From NCBI GenBank assembly GCA_009782435.1, contig WRJA01000009.1, positions 1-43,823 on the forward strand: DNA of 43,823 bases. The letters are read 5' to 3'. Origin of the DNA: Oscillospiraceae bacterium. GTDB taxonomy: Bacteria; Bacillota; Clostridia; Oscillospirales; Oscillospiraceae. Positions within the stretch are counted from its first letter, which is position 1; each line of letters begins with the position of its first letter. The notes under the pieces are model-generated. The model searched no databases. It was not told where the DNA came from and saw nothing but the letters and a program-made list of their open reading frames with translations. Below are positions 27,746 to 36,712 of the stretch, one piece after another. The position numbers and the translations under genes are program-made.

Positions 27746-28104
27746 CTCTGTTCTACCTCCTTTATCCTCCGGCAAAGCTCGTCTCCGAAAACTCCTTCAA
27801 GGCCGAGCTCAGACACAAGAGCGTCAAAACGGCTGAGCAGACGGTTTCTGCTGAGTTCGTTCAATTCCTTGCGCTCCGAAACAAAGCTCCCTTTGCCCGA
27901 GATCGAGTATATATATCCCTCGCTCTCCAATTCCCTGTACGCGCGCTGTATCGTGTTCGGATTTATGGCAAGCTCCGCCGCAAGCTCGCGCACGGACGGC
28001 AGCTTTCCGTTTTCACCGAACACCCCCGAAACGATGAGCCGCCGGAAACCTTCCTTTACTTGCTCATACAGCGGTTTCGGATCTCTGTAGTTAATATTTA
28101 CCAC
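27742..28104 (-). CDS. GntR-family transcriptional regulator, YtrA type (120 aa)
   Basis: A winged helix-turn-helix occupies about residues 10-78 (PLYEQVKEGFRRLIVSGVF, LPSVRELAAELAINPNTIQRAYRELESEGYIYS, KGSFVS). A short C-terminal helical dimerisation part of about 40 residues follows, without the large ligand domain of FadR/HutC types. This is the YtrA subfamily, whose members usually repress their own ABC operon. The start is a GTG at 28104 preceded by GAGGTG. A near-perfect 24-bp palindrome overlaps the -10 region of its promoter (28143-28166), the obvious binding site. Translation is coupled to the ATPase gene by a 4-bp overlap. Confidence 0.95.
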   Translation of the reverse strand: MVNINYRDPKPLYEQVKEGFRRLIVSGVFGENGKLPSVRELAAELAINPNTIQRAYRELESEGYIYSISGKGSFVSERKELNELSRNRLLSRFDALVSELGLEGVFGDELCRRIKEVEQR

Positions 28105-28142
28105 TCAAATATCACCTCACTTTGATCGCTGTTTTAAACCGT

Positions 28143-28192
28143 ATTATTTGTATTAATACAGATAATATATCGAAAATATGATGCGCTGTCAA
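28143..28192 (-). promoter_or_regulatory. Promoter and operator of the GntR-ABC operon
   Basis: On the minus strand TTGACA (28187-28192), 17 bases, then TATATT (28164-28169). A 24-bp palindrome at 28143-28166, central core TGTATTAATACA, with a single mismatched pair, overlaps the -10 box and start site. The position fits direct repression by the encoded GntR protein. Confidence 0.85.
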
Positions 28193-28243
28193 CCAAAATT
28201 TACATTCCGGATATGAATCGGTAACAAAATGTAAAAAATGTTA

Positions 28244-28272
28244 TTGATTCCGGCGTCCGCCGCCCTTATAAT
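28244..28272 (+). promoter_or_regulatory. Promoter of the thiolase gene
   Basis: TTGATT (28244-28249), 17 bases, then a perfect TATAAT (28267-28272), 50 bases before the ATG. Confidence 0.7.
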
Positions 28273-28322
28273 GGAAATACATTTTAATTAACCCGGATTC
28301 GGGTGGTACGGAGGATCATTTT

Positions 28323-29510
28323 ATGAGAAATATGTATGTCGTCGGTTGCTGCCGCACCGCCGTGGGCTCGTACGGCGGCGCGCTGAAGGACACTCCCTCG
28401 GCAAAACTCGGCTCAATAGTCATTGCCGAGGCGCTGAAGCGTTCAAAAGTCGCTGCGGAAAACGCGGATGAAGTCATGTTCGGATGCACTCTTACCTCGG
28501 CGCAGGGCCAGAATGTTGCCCGGCAGGCCGCCATGGGCGCCGGCGTCCCGAAAGAGGTCCCCGCGTATACCGTAGGAATGGTTTGCGGCTCCGGCATGAA
28601 AGCCGTCATCGAAGGCGCCCGGGCGATCGCTTCCGGCGACGCGGAAATAATCATATGCGGAGGCGCGGAGAATATGTCCGCCGCACCCTACGCCATCCCC
28701 ACCGCCAGATGGGGCGCGCGCATGAACGACACCAAACTGATCGACACCATGGTCAAGGACGGGCTTTGGGACGCCTTTAATAATTATCACATGGGAATAA
28801 CGGCCGAAAACATCTGCGAAGAATTCGGCGTAACAAGGAAGGACCTCGACGAGTTCGCGTTCTCTTCTCAGCAAAAATGCAAGGCCGCCCTTGAATCCGG
28901 CAGATTCGCGGACGAGATCGTACCCGTTCCGATAAAAGTCAAAAAAGACACCGTCGACTTTATTAAAGACGAATTCCCGAGACCGGAGACAAGCGTCGAA
29001 GCTTTGGCGAAACTTCCGCCCGCTTTTAAGCCGGACGGCGGACACGTCACGGCCGGCAACGCTTCCGGCCTGAACGACGGAGCCGCCGCCATCATCCTCG
29101 CTTCCGAGGAGGCCGTCAAAAAATACTCTCTTACGCCCATGGCAAGGCTTGTGAGCTGGGGCCAGAGCGGCGTCGATCCCAAGATAATGGGAATAGGTCC
29201 CGTGCCCGCTTCCCGCAGCGCTTTGAAAAAAGCCGGACTGAAGATCGAGGACATGGACCTCATCGAAGCGAACGAGGCTTTCGCGGCGCAATCCGTCGCC
29301 GTGGCGCGCGATTTGGGATTTGACATGTCCAAGGTCAACGTAAACGGCGGCGCGCTTGCTCTCGGGCATCCCATCGGCGCTTCCGGCGCCCGCATCATAG
29401 TCACGCTGCTCTATGAGATGAAAAAGCGCGAAAACACAAAATACGGACTCTCCACCCTCTGCATCGGCGGAGGCATGGGAGTCGCTTCCGTTTGGGAGAT
29501 CTGCCGCTGA
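28323..29510 (+). CDS. Acetyl-CoA C-acetyltransferase (thiolase, 395 aa)
   Basis: The enzyme condenses two acetyl-CoA to acetoacetyl-CoA, or runs the reverse, in the cytosol. The acyl-accepting Cys88 lies in GMVCGSGMKAV. His349 lies in GGALALGHPIGASGARI. The second active Cys380 lies in STLCIGGGMG. NEAFAAQ is also present. Length is normal for biosynthetic thiolases. It stands alone here; no hydroxybutyryl-CoA dehydrogenase, crotonase or CoA-transferase gene is adjacent, so a role in butyrate-type fermentation is possible but not shown. GGAGG lies upstream of ATG 28323. It is divergent from the GntR operon with separate promoters. Confidence 0.96.
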   Translation: MRNMYVVGCCRTAVGSYGGALKDTPSAKLGSIVIAEALKRSKVAAENADEVMFGCTLTSAQGQNVARQAAMGAGVPKEVPAYTVGMVCGSGMKAVIEGARAIASGDAEIIICGGAENMSAAPYAIPTARWGARMNDTKLIDTMVKDGLWDAFNNYHMGITAENICEEFGVTRKDLDEFAFSSQQKCKAALESGRFADEIVPVPIKVKKDTVDFIKDEFPRPETSVEALAKLPPAFKPDGGHVTAGNASGLNDGAAAIILASEEAVKKYSLTPMARLVSWGQSGVDPKIMGIGPVPASRSALKKAGLKIEDMDLIEANEAFAAQSVAVARDLGFDMSKVNVNGGALALGHPIGASGARIIVTLLYEMKKRENTKYGLSTLCIGGGMGVASVWEICR

Positions 29511-29551
29511 CAGAAAACGCCGATCCGGAAGACAAACTGCGCCGGACGTCT

Positions 29552-29583
29552 GCCGCCGGAGCGGATAAAGCCGCTCCGGCGGC
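29552..29583 (+). terminator. GC-rich hairpin after the thiolase gene
   Basis: A perfect 13-bp stem (29552-29564 and 29571-29583) with loop ATAAAG lies 41 bases after the stop. There is no T run on the plus strand, so it may act weakly or only stabilise the mRNA 3' end. Confidence 0.5.
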
Positions 29584-29626
29584 ATAAAAACCGCGTCGGA
29601 AAAAAGGCAAAAACGCTGCGCGCCCG

Positions 29627-29650
29627 CCTTTCGTCCGAGCGGACGAAAGG
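29627..29650 (+). other. Hairpin overlapping the ribosome site of the lipoprotein gene
   Basis: CCTTTCGTCC and GGACGAAAGG form a perfect 10-bp stem with a GAGC loop. The right arm ends in AAAGG, which begins the AAAGGGAG ribosome site, 11 bases before ATG 29665. It could limit translation. The rest of 29511-29664 has no gene. Confidence 0.5.
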
Positions 29651-29664
29651 GAGTTTCGCGCGGC

Positions 29665-30963
29665 ATGGGCAGAATCATAAGAACAGTTGTCATATCTGCC
29701 TTCTTTCTTATGCCGGCGCTTTTTGCCGGCTGCATGTTCGGCTCGGCGGACAAACTTTATGTCAGCCCGCGCATATCCGAAGAGTCACTTGCGCTCACAG
29801 CTCTCATAAATAAAACCAAAGACGCGGATAACGAACTTGTATCCCCCGGGTCGGGAATCTACCGCCGGCCTGTGGTTTTGTACGACATTGACGGCGACGG
29901 TTCAAGCGTAGCCTTTGCCTTTTTCAAGGTTAAGTCCGAAGGACTGAGAATCAACGCTTTTCGGTCGGAAAAAGGCGCCTGGGTCCCGGCCGGCTCCCTG
30001 TCCTTTGAAGGGGATTCTTTCGAAAGGGTGGATTTCGCGGACCTGAACGCGGACGGCTCGGCCGAAATAGCCGTATCCCGCAGGACCGGCGACGGACATG
30101 TTTTTCTTGACGTTTTCTCCGCGGACGCGTCAGATCTCACTTTACTGCTCACATCCCCTTGTACGGATTTTTATCTCTTTGACGCCCTGACGGGGGAGAA
30201 TTCAAGAGACCTTGTCATTTCGGATATCAACGCCGGCGAAACGGCCGCTTTAGCTTTATATCGCTTTGATTCCGGCGATGAGATAACGGCCCTCACCGCC
30301 GATTTCTCCCTCGGTACGGTCTCGGCGGACAGGTTCCTGACGGGCCGTCTGACGGATAACGCTTTGGGACTCTTTGTTGACTGCACCATCATATCCGGGG
30401 AAACGGTGACCGACATTTTCGTTTATAACGCCCTCGGTTTCAGGAACATCACGCTTGACGGCTCGGGAGTCAGCATTGCCCGCAGGGCTTATCCCATGCG
30501 CAGCTTCGATGTCGATTTCGACCGGCGCCCTGAGGTGCCTTCAGCCAGACTGTTCCCCGGCCGTCCGGGCTTCGCCGACGCCTACTGGATCTTCGACTGG
30601 TACGGCTTTGATTCGGCGGGCAGCCGCTCGTTTAAGCTCTCCACCTACCATGACTTCACGGACGGCTGGTATTTTGTGATACCCGAGGACCTGTCCGACG
30701 GTTTCACCGTGCGCGTCGATATTACGCAAGGCGGCGAGAGGACGGTCGTGTTCTCGGCCCGGAAAACTCAGACCGGCCCTCTGACCGATTTTTTGACGGT
30801 CTGTACCTTCTCCGGCCCGGACCGTCACGACCTCGCTTCGGCGGGCGGTCGTTTTATCTTGTTTGAGCAAAATTCCCGCGTTTCGGCGGCCGAGATATCC
30901 GCCGGCGGATACATATCCCGCGACAAGGCCGAAGCAAGCTTTTTCCCCGGATCGGCATATTGA
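29665..30963 (+). CDS. Lipoprotein with FG-GAP/VCBS-like repeats (432 aa)
   Basis: A lipoprotein signal is clear: MGRIIRTVVISAFFLMPALF followed by AGC, with lipidated Cys23. The exported part contains acidic calcium-loop-like motifs, YDIDGDGSSVAF (about 73-84) and ADLNADGSAEIAV (about 128-140), as in FG-GAP/VCBS beta-propeller blades. The remainder is beta-rich without recognised catalytic residues. Its position 77 bases before a PhoP/PhoR-type system suggests it is an accessory sensor or envelope partner of that system; this is inference from context. A hairpin covers part of its ribosome site. No more specific function can be given. Confidence 0.85.
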   Translation: MGRIIRTVVISAFFLMPALFAGCMFGSADKLYVSPRISEESLALTALINKTKDADNELVSPGSGIYRRPVVLYDIDGDGSSVAFAFFKVKSEGLRINAFRSEKGAWVPAGSLSFEGDSFERVDFADLNADGSAEIAVSRRTGDGHVFLDVFSADASDLTLLLTSPCTDFYLFDALTGENSRDLVISDINAGETAALALYRFDSGDEITALTADFSLGTVSADRFLTGRLTDNALGLFVDCTIISGETVTDIFVYNALGFRNITLDGSGVSIARRAYPMRSFDVDFDRRPEVPSARLFPGRPGFADAYWIFDWYGFDSAGSRSFKLSTYHDFTDGWYFVIPEDLSDGFTVRVDITQGGERTVVFSARKTQTGPLTDFLTVCTFSGPDRHDLASAGGRFILFEQNSRVSAAEISAGGYISRDKAEASFFPGSAY

Positions 30964-31040
30964 TCGCATAACCGGAATATCCGGCCCGGTCTTTACCGGA
31001 TTCCGGAGGAGAATACATACGGGAGCAGACGGCAAACGAC

Positions 31041-31730
31041 ATGAAAAAAGTACTCGTACTCGAAGATGAAGCCAACATTCGCAGTTTTGTGGTCATAAAC
31101 CTTAAACGCTCCGGTTATGAGCCTCTTGAGGCGGAAACCGGAGAGAGCGCGCTTTCGATTTTAAAGCAGCATCCGGACACTCGCGTTGCGCTGCTCGACG
31201 TTATGCTGCCCGATATAGACGGATTTGAGGTCTGCAGGCGCATACGCGCCTCCGGTTCCGATATGGGCATTATTATGCTCACGGCAAAAGCCGGAGAGAT
31301 GGACAAGGTAACGGGGCTGATGACCGGCGCCGACGACTATGTGACAAAACCTTTTTCTCCCGCCGAACTCACAGCGCGCATAGACGCGCTCTACAGGCGG
31401 GCGGGCGCGCTCCCGGAGGAGGACGACCTCAGGGATTTCGAAAGCGGGCCGTTTAAGCTCAGCACACGAAACCGCACTCTCGAGAAAAACGGGACCCGCA
31501 TCAAGCTCACGCAGATCGAGTATTCCGTTATAAAGCTGTTTATGGAAAACCCGAAAACGGCGCTTTCCCGCGAGGAGATTTTTAATTCCGTGTGGGGGCG
31601 GGACGATTTCGGCGAGCTTAAGATCGTTGACGTCAATATAAGACGTTTGAGAAAGAAGATAGAAGACGACCCGACCGCCCCCGAGTACATAACCACCGTA
31701 TGGGGTTACGGGTATAAGTGGGGCTTCTGA
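31041..31730 (+). CDS. OmpR/PhoP-type response regulator (229 aa)
   Basis: The receiver domain (about 2-118) has the acidic pair in LEDEAN, phospho-acceptor Asp53 in LLDVMLPDIDG, the Thr in MLTAKAG and the Lys in YVTKPFSP. A winged-helix DNA-binding domain (about 132-229) follows, with LTQIEYSVIKLFMENP, NSVWGRDDFGELKIVDVNIRRLRKKI and VWGYGYKW. It is a transcription factor activated by the sensor kinase encoded 64 bases downstream. No close ribosome site precedes ATG 31041; GGGAG lies about 17 bases upstream, so translation may be modest. Confidence 0.96.
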   Translation: MKKVLVLEDEANIRSFVVINLKRSGYEPLEAETGESALSILKQHPDTRVALLDVMLPDIDGFEVCRRIRASGSDMGIIMLTAKAGEMDKVTGLMTGADDYVTKPFSPAELTARIDALYRRAGALPEEDDLRDFESGPFKLSTRNRTLEKNGTRIKLTQIEYSVIKLFMENPKTALSREEIFNSVWGRDDFGELKIVDVNIRRLRKKIEDDPTAPEYITTVWGYGYKWGF

Positions 31731-31794
31731 CCGGCCGTTCCCGATAAAAGCGGCGAAACCGCCGCCGCTGAAAAACAAGAAAGGAGAACGCTCC

Positions 31795-33204
31795 TTGAAA
31801 CTGCGCGGACTCAGCCGCCGACGGATGTTCAGCGGGATCGCCGTCGTGCCGGCAGCGGTCTTAATAGCGATAGCCGCTTTTTCGATCGTCATGTTCGGCT
31901 ACTGCCGAAGCATAGTCAAAACCGGGCTCGAAGCCACGGCAAGATCGGCCTCTGTTTTTTTTAAAGTCCGGGCCTTGCCGGACATTTCGGATTCCTTTGA
32001 CTGCGCAAGCGAATATATCGCGTCTTTTGAGGACAAAAGCAAACTTGATCTCCAATTTCTGACTCTCGAAGGCAGAATCATAATATCCGCCGCGGGTATG
32101 TCCGCGGGCGGCTTTCCGAATACAGGGGATATCGCGGAAGCGATCGAGACAAAAAATATCGGCGTATGGTCCGGAAGATCGCCTGAAACCGGGGAGCGGA
32201 TAATGGCGGCGTCCTGTCTCGTTTCGGACTCCGGCGGCAACGAAGTCGGTATAATGCGCTATGTGACGGGCTTAAGGCTCGCGGACAGGCAAGCGCTGCG
32301 GCTTTGCACGGCGGCTGTCGTCGTCGGCATAATACTGACGATAACCGTGATTCTCTCGAACGCCTATTTCATCCGCGCCATAACGGAGCCCATTACCGAA
32401 CTCACCGATATCGCGAAAAACATCGCCCGCGGCAGTTACGGCGTTAAAGCCCGGAAAACCGCCGACGACGAGATAGGCGATCTGACCGACGCTGTAAACG
32501 AGATGTCCGACAGGATAAGCCAGGCGGACAAAATGCAGACCGAATTCATATCTTCGGTTTCACATGAACTGCGAACGCCGCTCACCGCCATCAACGGCTG
32601 GAGCGAAACCCTTATGTACGACCCCAAGATCAGGGGCGATTCGCGGGCGGGCCTCGAAATAATAACCAAAGAGGCCGCGGGGCTCACAAAAATGGTCGAG
32701 GACCTTCTGGAATTCACGGGGCTCAGCGACGCGCGATTCAACATAAACGCGCAGCCGACAGACGCCGGGGCGCAGCTTGAAGACGCCATCGCGACCTATT
32801 CGGAGCTTTTGCGCAAGGAAAACATCGAATTGGAATACAGGCCCTCGAAAGTAAAGCTGCCGGAAATCACAGGCGACCCCGCCCGCTTGAAACAGGTTTT
32901 CCTGAATATAATCGATAACGCTGCAAAATACGGGCGCGTCGGGCGAAAAATAATTGTTTCTTCCGAATACAAAGACGGCTGTGTTATAATAATCATAAGA
33001 GATTTCGGCCCGGGCATACCTGAAGACGACCTCCCCTTCGTAAAGAAAAAGTTTTACAAGGGCGGCTCCAAGGAGAGAGGCAGCGGCATCGGCCTTGCCG
33101 TGTGCGACGAGATAATAACCCGGCATAACGGAAAACTCCTGATCGCCAACGCGATGGGCGGAGGAGTCGCCGTGACCGTGACTCTTCCCTGTCCGCCGCG
33201 ATAA
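31795..33204 (+). CDS. PhoR-like membrane sensor histidine kinase (469 aa)
   Basis: The first helix is about 14-38 and an extracytoplasmic region of about 125 residues follows. The second helix is about 168-190, then HAMP (PITELTDIAKNIARGSYGV) and HisKA with the phospho-accepting His in ISSVSHELRTPLTAING. The ATPase boxes are NIIDNAAKYG (N), DFGPGIP (G1), FYKGGSKERGSGIGLAV (F/G2) and a GGGVAVTVTLP end. The start is a TTG at 31795, chosen because AAAGGAGA lies eight bases before it and the next in-frame ATG comes ten codons later without such a site. It pairs with the regulator upstream. Confidence 0.95.
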   Translation: MKLRGLSRRRMFSGIAVVPAAVLIAIAAFSIVMFGYCRSIVKTGLEATARSASVFFKVRALPDISDSFDCASEYIASFEDKSKLDLQFLTLEGRIIISAAGMSAGGFPNTGDIAEAIETKNIGVWSGRSPETGERIMAASCLVSDSGGNEVGIMRYVTGLRLADRQALRLCTAAVVVGIILTITVILSNAYFIRAITEPITELTDIAKNIARGSYGVKARKTADDEIGDLTDAVNEMSDRISQADKMQTEFISSVSHELRTPLTAINGWSETLMYDPKIRGDSRAGLEIITKEAAGLTKMVEDLLEFTGLSDARFNINAQPTDAGAQLEDAIATYSELLRKENIELEYRPSKVKLPEITGDPARLKQVFLNIIDNAAKYGRVGRKIIVSSEYKDGCVIIIIRDFGPGIPEDDLPFVKKKFYKGGSKERGSGIGLAVCDEIITRHNGKLLIANAMGGGVAVTVTLPCPPR

Positions 33205-33258
33205 AAAACGGCATTTAAAAACACCGGACTTAACTGTTCCGCGGAAAAGAGACTGCGA

Positions 33259-34206
33259 ATGGCAAAAGAAAAAAAAGAAAAAGATTTCCGCACGACGATA
33301 GGCGGCCAGGCTCTGATAGAGGGCATACTCATGCGCGGGGTCGACAGGCAGGCCATAGTGATACATACGGAAACCGGTCCCGTAACAAAAGTCGAGGAAC
33401 TTCGCCTTATAAAAGAAAAATACCCGATCTTGGGCAAACCCTTCATACGCGGGGTCGTCAACTTTGCGGATTCAATGGTGAAAGGCGTCAAAGCGTTAGC
33501 CTATTCCGCCGAATTCATGCCCGAGGAAGACCTCGAACCGCCGTCCCGCTTCGATTTGTGGATAGAGAAGAGATTCGGGCTCGAAAAAGCGCAGAAGATC
33601 ATGATAGGCGTCGCCTTGGTCATAGGCATGTGTTTGGCGATAGGTTTGTTTTTCGTTTTGCCTACGCTTATCGCCGGGTTTTTGGACGGTCTCATAGCAA
33701 ATCACATGCTGCGTAATTTGGCCGAAGGCGGACTCAGGCTCGCGATATTTTTCCTGTACCTCATACTCTGCTCACAGATGAAAGACATAAAGCGCACTTT
33801 CGCCTACCACGGCGCGGAGCACAAGGCCATTTTCTGCTATGAGAAAGGCTTTGAGCTCACGGCGGAAAACGTAAGGGAGCAATCAAGGTTCCATCCGCGC
33901 TGCGGCACGAGTTTCCTTTTCGTCGTCATAATCATCAGCATACTTGTTTTCTCTGTGATCTCGTGGTCAAATCCGTTCATTCGCGTGCTTTTGCGCCTCT
34001 TGCTCCTTCCGGTCGTCGTCGGTTTCAGCTATGAGATAAACAGGCAGATAGGCAGGCATGACAATCCGTTTACCGCGGCTTTGTCCAAGCCCGGCAGACT
34101 GCTTCAGCGCATTACGACCAACGAACCCGACGACGATATGATAGAAGTGGCCATCGAGGCATTAAAACTTGTTATTCCGGACCGAAAAGAAGCCGACGCC
34201 TGGTGA
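33259..34206 (+). CDS. yqhQ: DUF1385 / YqhQ-like membrane protein (315 aa)
   Basis: The N-terminal hallmark TTIGGQALIEGILMRG is present, followed by KPFIRGVVNFADSMVKG, both typical of DUF1385. Membrane helices lie at about 113-140, 156-173, 218-237 and 246-262. The conserved segment AYHGAEHKAIFCYEKG and RFHPRCGTSF, with His and Cys residues, lies between helices. The biochemical role is not established. In many Firmicutes this gene sits directly before prmC, as it does here (24 bases). It starts 54 bases after the sensor kinase and may be read through from it. Confidence 0.93.
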   Translation: MAKEKKEKDFRTTIGGQALIEGILMRGVDRQAIVIHTETGPVTKVEELRLIKEKYPILGKPFIRGVVNFADSMVKGVKALAYSAEFMPEEDLEPPSRFDLWIEKRFGLEKAQKIMIGVALVIGMCLAIGLFFVLPTLIAGFLDGLIANHMLRNLAEGGLRLAIFFLYLILCSQMKDIKRTFAYHGAEHKAIFCYEKGFELTAENVREQSRFHPRCGTSFLFVVIIISILVFSVISWSNPFIRVLLRLLLLPVVVGFSYEINRQIGRHDNPFTAALSKPGRLLQRITTNEPDDDMIEVAIEALKLVIPDRKEADAW

Positions 34207-34230
34207 CGCCGGGGATAGAGGGGATTGCGG

Positions 34231-35085
34231 ATGTCAAAAACCTATAATGATTTATATCTCAAAGCGCGGCGCGCTTTCCGCGAGGCGGGGATAAAGGCGT
34301 TTGACCTTGAGGCTCGCCTGATATTGTCATACGCGACCGGCAAGCCGTCGGAGAAGCTCATGCGCGATATGCTGCTGTATACTTCAGCTGAGATCGCGGA
34401 AAAAATCGAGAGCCTGATCACGAGACGGCTGAACGGGGAGCCGGTGGCCTATATCACCGGCAGCTGGGAATTCTACGGCATACCGCTTGAAATAACGCCC
34501 GCTGTAATGATACCCCGCGTCGACACCGAGCTTTTGGCAAAAGCGGCGATCGAGCTCATGCGCAATTACAGCGGCGCAAGGATACTCGATCTCTGTTCCG
34601 GCAGCGGCTGTTTGGGCTGCGCCATAGCTCATGAAATACCGGGGGCGCGCGTGGTCATGGCGGACTCCAACCGTGACGCCCTTAAGATTTGCAGGCGCAA
34701 CGTCCTTCAAAACGACTTGAATACCTCCGTCTCCTGCGTTGAGGCGGACGCCATGGCCGACCCGCCGATGAGCATAGGCAGTTTTGACCTGATAGTTTCA
34801 AACCCCCCGTATATACCGACGGCCGACATACCGACTCTTGACGTCTCCGTGCGCGATTTCGAGCCCTCCACGGCGCTTGACGGCGGCGCAGACGGATTGG
34901 ATTTCTACAAATCCATACTCGCGCGCTGGAAAGTCATAATCCGCGACGGCGGGCACATTATGTTCGAGATCGGCGAAAAACAGGCCGAAGAGGTCAGAAA
35001 ACTCATGCGGCTCTCGGGCGTGAAAAATATAATGAGCGCCATAGACACGCTCGGGATCGAACGCGTGGTGTGGGGCAAAGTATAA
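34231..35085 (+). CDS. prmC: Peptide chain release factor N5-glutamine methyltransferase (284 aa)
   Basis: The enzyme methylates the GGQ glutamine of release factors RF1 and RF2 with S-adenosylmethionine. The N-terminal helical domain is about 1-95. The methyltransferase domain has ARILDLCSGSGCLGCAIAHE (cofactor loop), VVMADSNRDALKICRRN and the catalytic motif SNPPYIPT. Length is standard. The start is ATG 34231, seven bases after GAGGGG; an in-frame TTG two codons earlier is too close to that site. recA begins 15 bases after its stop. Confidence 0.96.
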   Translation: MSKTYNDLYLKARRAFREAGIKAFDLEARLILSYATGKPSEKLMRDMLLYTSAEIAEKIESLITRRLNGEPVAYITGSWEFYGIPLEITPAVMIPRVDTELLAKAAIELMRNYSGARILDLCSGSGCLGCAIAHEIPGARVVMADSNRDALKICRRNVLQNDLNTSVSCVEADAMADPPMSIGSFDLIVSNPPYIPTADIPTLDVSVRDFEPSTALDGGADGLDFYKSILARWKVIIRDGGHIMFEIGEKQAEEVRKLMRLSGVKNIMSAIDTLGIERVVWGKV

Positions 35086-35100
35086 GAAAGGTGGATCGAA

Positions 35101-36207
35101 ATGCCGGAAAAAAAGAAAAGCTACACGCCCGTATCCGGGACCGGGCAGGCAAACGACAAGAAAAAAGCTTTGGAAACGGCTCTCGCGCAGATAGAGCGCA
35201 ACTACGGCAAAGGCGCTATCATGCGTCTCGGAGACGATATACCGGTAAATGTAGAGGCGATATCTACAGGCTCTTTATCGCTTGACATCGCTCTCGGCAT
35301 AGGCGGCGTGCCCCGGGGCCGGATAGTTGAGATATACGGGCCGGAATCCTCAGGCAAAACGACCTTGGCTCTGCACATATTGGCAAGCGCCCAGAAAAAC
35401 GGAGGCGAAGTGGCTTTTATCGACGTTGAACACGCCTTGGAGCCGGCTTACGCCGGAGCGCTCGGCGTCGATATAGACAATCTGCTCATCTCCCAGCCGG
35501 ACACCGGCGAACAGGCGCTTGAAATAACAGAGGCCCTTGTCCGCTCGGGCGCCGTGGACGTTATCGTTGTCGACTCCGTGGCCGCGCTTCTCCCCCGAAG
35601 CGAGCTGGAGGGAGATATAGGCGACTCAAGCGTCGGCGTAATAGCCCGGCTCATGTCTCAGGCCCTGAGAAAACTCGCGGGGACGATCTCAAAAACAAAC
35701 TGCATCGTGGTTTTCATAAACCAGCTGAGAGAAAAAATAGGCGTCATATACGGCAGTTCGGAGACTACTCCCGGCGGCCGCGCTCTGAAATATTTTTCCA
35801 GCGTGCGCTTGGACGTGCGGCGAATCGAAACTCTTAAATCGGGCGGGGAAATGATAGGTAACCGCACCAGAGTCAAAGTGATAAAAAACAAGGTCGCGCC
35901 TCCTTTCAAAGAGGCTGAATTCGACATCATATACGGCGAGGGCATCTCCGCTCTCGGCGAGATCGTCGATCTCGGAGTCAAGCTGGAATTCATCGAAAAG
36001 GCCGGCGCCTGGTATTCCGTGGGAGAAACGCGCGTGCAGGGGCGCGACGGCGTTAAAGAATATCTGCGCGAAAATCCCGCCGTCGCCGCCGATATCGAGG
36101 CGAAAATCAGGCAGGATTCCCGCAAACTGCCCGCGGAACGGACAAAAACTGCAGCAAAATCTGCGGGACGCGCGGTGGATGTTTCCGCCGACGATTTTGA
36201 TGGATAA
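35101..36207 (+). CDS. recA: Recombinase A (368 aa)
   Basis: RecA forms ATP-dependent filaments on single-stranded DNA, catalyses strand exchange and acts as co-protease for LexA-type repressors. Walker A is [12 protein letters not shown], Walker B is [14 protein letters not shown], and the loop regions [10 protein letters not shown] and [18 protein letters not shown] are present. The acidic C-terminal end is SADDFDG. AAGGTGG precedes ATG 35101. There is no LexA-type box or clear promoter in the 15-base gap after prmC, so expression must come from upstream. The final codons overlap recX. Confidence 0.99.
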   Translation: MPEKKKSYTPVSGTGQANDKKKALETALAQIERNYGKGAIMRLGDDIPVNVEAISTGSLSLDIALGIGGVPRGRIVEIYGPESSGKTTLALHILASAQKNGGEVAFIDVEHALEPAYAGALGVDIDNLLISQPDTGEQALEITEALVRSGAVDVIVVDSVAALLPRSELEGDIGDSSVGVIARLMSQALRKLAGTISKTNCIVVFINQLREKIGVIYGSSETTPGGRALKYFSSVRLDVRRIETLKSGGEMIGNRTRVKVIKNKVAPPFKEAEFDIIYGEGISALGEIVDLGVKLEFIEKAGAWYSVGETRVQGRDGVKEYLRENPAVAADIEAKIRQDSRKLPAERTKTAAKSAGRAVDVSADDFDG

Positions 36208-36709
36208 ACAATATCCGCCGCCCCGGCCGGGCGGCGAGCCCTCGCCGGACGGGACCGATCCGGCCGAGGCCAAGACGCGCGCATTGCGCCTGATCGGAAC
36301 AAGACCTGTGTCCCGGGATGAACTGTACAAAAAGCTCATCGCGAAAGGGACGAGCGAGCCCGACGCCCGCTGCGCCGTTTCGTGGCTCAGCGACATGAAA
36401 TACATAGACGACGCCGATTACGCCGCTTTGGTGGCCAAACACTATACAAAAAAAGGCTACGGTCCGGCCCGCGTCAGAGCCGAGCTCTTCCGCCGGGGTC
36501 TGGAAAGGGAGCTTGCTGAAGAAATAACGGCGGAGCTTCCCGATCAAAGCGAAATGCTCGAGGAACTTCTGCGAAAAAAACTCAAACGCTGCGGACCGGG
36601 AACAAAAGATATCCGCCGCGCGGCCTCGGCTATGGCCGCGCGCGGTTTTTCCGGAGACGATATCCGCGCGGCCCTGAAAAAACTTGAGCGGGAGGACCCG
36701 GAGGAATAA
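36200..36709 (+). CDS. recX: RecX regulatory protein (169 aa)
   Basis: RecX is a small three-helix-repeat protein that binds RecA filaments and limits their activity. Repeats are visible in the order [20 protein letters not shown], then [20 protein letters not shown] with [15 protein letters not shown], then [22 protein letters not shown]. The chosen start, ATG 36200, overlaps the recA stop by eight bases and gives the usual length. Another ATG at 36179 has GGTGG directly adjacent and would add seven residues. Placement right after recA is typical. Confidence 0.93.
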   Translation: MDKQYPPPRPGGEPSPDGTDPAEAKTRALRLIGTRPVSRDELYKKLIAKGTSEPDARCAVSWLSDMKYIDDADYAALVAKHYTKKGYGPARVRAELFRRGLERELAEEITAELPDQSEMLEELLRKKLKRCGPGTKDIRRAASAMAARGFSGDDIRAALKKLEREDPEE

Positions 36710-36712
36710 CAG

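Noticed and set aside
28443-29753. A 436-codon open frame antisense to the thiolase
   Set aside because: The thiolase has all catalytic residues on the plus strand; the antisense frame is a by-product of GC-rich codon bias.
35086-35100. A LexA/SOS box before recA
   Set aside because: The gap after prmC is only 15 bases and contains just the ribosome site; no SOS-type palindrome is present.
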